Assembly: GCA_015183035.1 (NCBI GenBank)
Contig: JACZZP010000015.1
Coordinates: 62,001-126,000 of the forward strand
DNA: 64,000 nucleotides
Direction: 5' to 3'
From: Meloidogyne chitwoodi
Taxonomy: Eukaryota > Nematoda > Chromadorea > Rhabditida > Meloidogynidae
A model generated the notes under the pieces. The model saw only the letters and a list, made by a program, of their open reading frames with translations, ran no database searches and was not told where the DNA came from. The position numbers were made by a program, and so were the translations under genes. Below, one piece after another: positions 58,901 to 64,000 of the stretch; position 1 is the stretch's first letter, and each line of letters starts with the position of its first letter.

Positions 58901-61900
58901 ATTGTCCAAAAAACTAAAATTAAAAAAATGCAAAATTAATGCAAACATATAATGCACAGCGCAAATTTTTACTCACTCCTCTATTCAAATTTTTTTTATT
59001 GTTTTTCTCTTTTTTTAATGCTTAAAAACTGTGTGCCTGGCTGTACAAGGATGTTTTAACTCATCAACTTTTTCTTTACTTTTTAAAAATTTGACCTTCT
59101 AGCTTCTACATTTAAGAAATTTTTTGCGTTTTAGGTTACATATATGCTATTTTTCTTGGGTGGGAAAATTGCTCAAATTTGAAGAAAATATATCTGATGA
59201 ATATAATAAATCATTGAAACACCCTAAAAATTCAAAAAATTTTGCATATTTTTTCGCAATCGTATAATATCAATATATTTGGTTGAAATTGGAATACCTT
59301 TTCAAAATTTAGTAGGTTAATCCAAAATTCTATTAATTCAAATTTTCCTACCTGTCAGTCAAACTAGCTCCTCTTTCTTCTTTATTGGGAAATTTCTGTA
59401 TTTGATGATCGTCAAAATCTTCCTCATTGCTTTTAAAATCGTTAGAAGACGTTAATTCATCTCTAATACCAATTACTTCTGTTTCCTCTCTTTCCTTTTC
59501 TATTTCTTTTTGACCGCTGCAAAATTGTTGTTGTTGTCGTCCCCAACCCTCACTACTACTATTAATTGTTTGTGTACTAGTTTCAGCCGAATCATTATTA
59601 TTAAAAGGCCGTCGCTCCATGCCTTCGTTTTTTCTCAAATCTTCTGCTGTTTCTGAAGATAGTTTGAATAAAAAATACTTTTATTGACCCTGTTTTATTT
59701 AAAAAAGAACCCAAAAGATCAAAAAGCACAAAAACAAATTTTCCGGAATAATTAAACAATAATTCCGGAATATTTATATAAAATATTTTGCAAGAAACTG
59801 ATTCCGGATAATAAAGCAAGTTTCCGGAACATCATTCACAAAAATTTAAATAATTTTTTGTATTTTATAAGTTTTCCTGAAAAAATACAATAATTCCGGG
59901 ATATTTAATAATTCAAGAAAGAAAGTTTCCGGATAATAAAGAATACTTTCCGGAATATTTTTACACAACTTTGTTCTCATTATTTAAGTTTTTATAAGTC
60001 TTTCCGGAAAATTAAGTATAAGTTTTCCGGAAAATCAAAAAGTTTTGTTGCATGTATAAAAACAAATAATTAATTAATTTACTATTATTCTGATACAGTT
60101 TATTATCATTTCCATCATCATAATTAGAAAAAGAAGAATAAAAAGAAGTTGAGGAAGAAGAAGAACCAGCTTGAAACCTTTTAATATTTTTCCTTTGCCG
60201 TGGAATTGGTGGTTGTTGCTGATTTATGGAATTTTTATTTTTATTATTTTCTTCTTCATTAAATGATGATATTGGTTTAGCAGAAAAGGGTAACAAATTT
60301 GTTATTGTTGATGATTGTTGTTGTTGTGAAAATGATTCTTGGAAGCGATCCATTCGAGAATTTCCTGTTTTAATTTATTTAATAATTAAATTTTATAAAA
60401 AATTTAAAAATGTGAAAATCAAAATTAAATAAAATTTTTGAAAATTAATAAAAGAAGGAAACAATGGGTTCGCAATTTTTTTTAGATTGCGTGTGGCCTT
60501 GATTCATCTCACTTACAATTTTAGTTAAAAAATTTTTTTAAATAGTCTGTATATGTTTTTAAGTTCAGACTTAAAATATTGAGAAACCAGACTTAAAGTT
60601 TGTTTAAGTTGAAAAATATAATTATTAAACTTAAGCTTAAAATAAAGAGAAAGAGTAGCATTGTAAATTTGCCTCTTATTTTATTGATTTTGAGATTCAA
60701 ACCAAAAATAATGAGACAATGTCTAAGAAAAATATGGCCGGATGTATAAAAGAAAAGGAAAAATGTGTAGGGTAAAAAAGGGGAAATAATAGCGCGAATG
60801 GCCAAATGAAGCAAAAATGACCACTGACTCTGCTACATTAAGTAAATATTATTATTTTTGGTTTGTAAAAGAGAACAAAGGAGAAAAATGGACAAAAATA
60901 AAATAAATCGATTTATTTAGTAGTGGAAAATTAGGTGCGCGATTAAAAAAATTTTTTTTAATTGATTTAATTTAATTATTAGAATTAATCTTTTGTAGGA
61001 AATGTCTCATATAAACATTAAATAATAAATAGGTTTTTAAATTCTATAAAATAACTACAACATACAAAAAACTTTTTTTGGTTAGAAAAAAACGATAAAA
61101 TATTATAATAAATTATTTAAAAAAATTAATTAATTTCCAAAATTATTGTGGGAGAGAAGAAAGCTTTAAGAAGAAAGAAGAGGGGAAATGTGAGAATAAA
61201 TGGCGAAAAAAATAAAATAAAATTCCGATTAATAAAAAGAATTAATCGGGGGGAAGAATAAAACTTGAATTATTTAAAGAAAAGAAATAAATAAAAATAT
61301 GGGAAAAAATAAAAATAATAAAATGCTCGATAAAAAGGTTATATAAAAATGGAAAAATTAAAAAAAAATTGTGATGGGTATAAGGCTAGTAATGAGTCAT
61401 AATTTTAAGTTGTGTTACTTAAAGAATGCCTTTTGAGTTTATACAAAAAATTAGAGTATTTTTTCCTAAAAAATAAAAAAATTAAAAGACGACTTTTTTA
61501 AAAAATAAATAAATATTAAAACACAGAGGAGTGAATAAATTGAAAATTTTATTTTAATGATTCAGAAAATGAGAGCATTTTATGGTCATAAAAAGTGTCT
61601 TAAAAAACGTTTAAAAATAATATTAAAATAATTCAAGTATTTTAAAATTAAAAAAAAATAATTTTTTTTACCTTCAATATATTTACGTTCTGGTTTTTGA
61701 ACTTTTTTGCTGTTTTTTAAATTCTTAAAAGACTCAGAATTTTCACAATTTTCAATTTTTTCGATTGCTTCCATTCTACAAAATTAATTAATTTTAAATT
61801 TAATTTTTTCATTTATAAAATCTTTTTCCATCAACTTACATTTCAACAGGTAAAATAACCAATTCAGTTACAAGTTTAGCATCAGCAAAAAGTCTTAAGC

Positions 61901-63817
61901 ATTCAATTCTTGTACAGTTTTGGACATATTGCCCATCAATTCGTACAATTGCGTCTCCTGGCAAAATACCACTACGTTGGGCAGGTGAATCCTCTTCAAC
62001 TTGTTCTATTCTAACGCATAAAACTCTAAAAAAATATTTTTTATTAATTAATTTATTATTGTCAAGTTTCGGTCAGGCTATGTCTTCACTGAGGTTTGAG
62101 TCAAGTGAGGGAAAATTTAAATTTTTTTACCTTCCATTATTTTCATCATTTTCTACTGCTATTGCAATTCCTAATCTTTCGTCTAAAGATTGACGTTTTA
62201 ATATTATTTTTGATTTGATCATTCTTGTTGATTGAACTCCCAACAACAATCTCTTACCCAAACGACGTTTTGTACGCAAAATGATGTTCTAAAAAAATTT
62301 TAAATTTTTTTTTTAATTTTTTAGAAACTAGTTTTAACCTTCATTTTTTATTTTCTAATAATAAAGTATATAAAAATATTTTAATATTTAATAAAATCAA
62401 TTTTAAATAGACTATCTAAATAAATTTTTATTTTTTATTCATATAGGTAAAGCCAAAAATGTGTATTTTTAGAAAATAACTAAATTAAGTAGTATGGGAA
62501 TATTTGTGTAAACTTGATTGAGTGAGTGTCCACTCTCATCATTTTCCTTTTTTTATTAATTTCCTAGCTTTTAAGCAGCTGTTTAAGCAAATAAAATATT
62601 ATAAATAGGTATATAAATAATATAAATTTATCAAAAAAAGTGGAATTTTCATTGAAAAGTGGACATTAAAAATGGAAAATTTTTTTTAATGTTTTGTAAT
62701 TTCAAAAAACACACTGCATATTTTTAATTTTTCCCAGAAATAGAGAGATTATAATATTAACGTTGCCTGCCTGAAAAAGAGTAATTTTAGAGCAACTTAT
62801 ACTTATTTGAATGTTCAATGGTTAAGTCTATATAAAAATATTATTTTACTCTTTACAATTTTAATAGAATAGATATAAATAAACTTAAGTTTAAACTTAA
62901 GTTCATACAAAAGTCTTAAGTTATTATAAGTAAACTTAAATTTATTGAGTATAAATGCAAATAAACAAGTTTATTATTGCTTAATTTTTCTGATTAATAA
63001 TAAACAAGTTTATTATATACATTAATAAAACTAAGTTTATTTAGCTTTAACTTATTTTATAATTGTAAGTTAACTATAAATATTTAAGTTTCTTAGTTAA
63101 TGTTTATTATAGACAAGTTTATTTAAATACTTACTTTTTCAACATCTTTAATATCAGAAGAATGTCGTCTTAATGAAGAACAACGCTTCTCAAAAGATAT
63201 TTTATTATTTTCCAAAAATGCATGATTAAATTGAGTTGTTTCATTTATCAATTTTTTGTTGTTATACAAACATCTTCTAATACACAATACAACTTCTGTA
63301 AATTTTGCCGTATTGTAAAAAACTTGTATAGCTTCTGCTTGAGTTTTTCCTTGTAAAGAAATACCGCAGACACTGAGAATTTCATCAGCTTACGGAAAAA
63401 TTTGTTTTAGATTAGATATTAGGTGAATGAAAATTGCGGAACAATATTTGCGGAAAGTTGAGTCTACAAAATTAGTCCGCAAATAATATCCGCAAGTTTC
63501 ATCCGCAATTATCGTTTTTAAAATTCACTCACCCATTTTCAAAAGTCCGCTCCTAGCTGCCAAACCATTTGGAAAAATAGTTTTAACAAAAATACCCATC
63601 GGTCCTCGAGGAGAATCTACACCGCCAACAACAGAAAAGCCTAGACTAGTAAAATTTCGCCTTTGTTTTTTCCATTTACTGAAAATTGAACATTTAAAAA
63701 ATATAAAATTTGAAATAACATTTTCAAATTTTGATCTTTATAAGAGGGCCGTTTTCGATAGAGTACAATTGTCTGGATACTTCCAATATTAGTTTTTTGT
63801 GTATTTGATTGAGTCAT
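55928..63817 (-). CDS. Multi-PDZ scaffold protein, PDZD2/pro-IL-16-like
   Basis: Large cytoplasmic scaffold, at least 18 exons over 7.9 kb. Start at 63817 ([15 protein letters not shown]). PDZ1: [20 protein letters not shown] ... [19 protein letters not shown], with [21 protein letters not shown]2: LGIAIAVE ... [20 protein letters not shown] and [11 protein letters not shown] long Ser/Gln/Glu-rich middle follows (60353 to about 57044). PDZ3: [49 protein letters not shown]4: [52 protein letters not shown], very like the last PDZ of PDZD2/IL-16. Stop at 55928. Long introns hold repeats. It is treated as one gene because exons keep joining in phase, but a split into two genes in the low-complexity middle cannot be excluded. 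Confidence 0.78.
59741..60033. repeat. TTCCGGAA motif cluster in PDZ intron
   Basis: Nine TTCCGG-containing motifs (59741, 59763, 59802, 59822, 59894, 59937, 59948, 60002, 60025), most being the palindrome TTCCGGAA in AT-rich spacers. Pairs of the same motif occur near 36445/36521 and 39206/39235. Confidence 0.75.
62872..63125. repeat. AACTTAAGTT / CAAGTTTATT repeats in PDZ intron
   Basis: Dense self-complementary TAAACTTAAGTTTAAACTTA and AAACAAGTTTATT copies, same motif class as in the BTBD8 introns. Confidence 0.6.
63427..63526. mobile_element. 100-bp TTGCGGA foldback
   Basis: AAAATTGCGGAACAATATTTGC at the left (first 20 bases shown in part: AAAATTGCGGAACAATATTT) pairs with ATCCGCAAGTTTCATCCGCA at the right. 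Short member of the TTGCGGA group, in the first part of the PDZ gene. Confidence 0.6.
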
Positions 63818-64000
63818 GATATTTTATAAAAATGAAATTGAACTGAAAAAATTAAAATTAATTCTAAAAAGAAGAGGAAAGTATTAGAAAATGCCTATTG
63901 TTCCACTTTAAAAATGATCACTAGAAATACTTTTTTAAAGAAAAAAACAATTTTATAAGAAAAAAGTAACGCTCTAATTCTAAGACAAAATCCCTCTATT
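63818..64000. other. Upstream of PDZ gene
   Basis: AT-rich sequence to the window end; nothing identified. Confidence 0.5.

Overview
This is AT-rich animal DNA from a nematode. The evidence is an SRE-type serpentine chemoreceptor, a TWK two-pore potassium channel and an innexin, together with many very short introns ending in TTTTAG/TTTAAG. Extreme AT content, compact genes and several small secreted proteins fit a tylenchid plant-parasitic nematode such as Meloidogyne; that placement is inference. All gene models were spliced by eye from splice sites, reading phase and family motifs, so internal exon borders are provisional unless given explicitly.

Layout: 3' part of a TWK channel (+, 82-2548); SRE chemoreceptor (-, 2662-4162); gamma-glutamyltransferase homologue with a damaged active site (-, 4749-8413) carrying a MULE-like transposon in an intron; small secreted protein (-, 9748-10411); about 4 kb of non-coding DNA with nested transposons; innexin with a long tail (+, 14361-19948); Rh-type ammonium channel (-, 20428-25059) whose largest intron is packed with satellites; purple-acid-phosphatase homologue that has lost most metal ligands and gained a long C-terminal extension (-, 26342-30618); two convergent genes for short secreted Cys/Pro-rich proteins (31632-32028 + and 32414-33211 -); trehalose-6-phosphate synthase (-, 34146-37505) with an in-frame minisatellite; unknown Ser-rich protein (-, 39422-40299); Wnt ligand (+, 43258-45091); BTBD8-like double-BTB protein (-, 45286-49889); Cosmc-like O-glycosylation chaperone (+, 51930-53513); two small secreted proteins (53835-54455 and 55132-55351, both -); and a long multi-PDZ scaffold (-, 55928-63817).

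The genes do not form one pathway. They are ordinary nematode signalling, transport and metabolic genes (TWK, innexin, Rh, Wnt, TPS, PDZ) mixed with fast-evolving secreted proteins. The notable themes are two apparent pseudoenzymes (GGT and PAP), a secretory-looking N terminus and coding repeat in TPS, two GC-AG introns, and several small inverted-repeat element families in introns. I found no CRISPR array, rRNA or convincing tRNA, as expected for a nematode nuclear contig.
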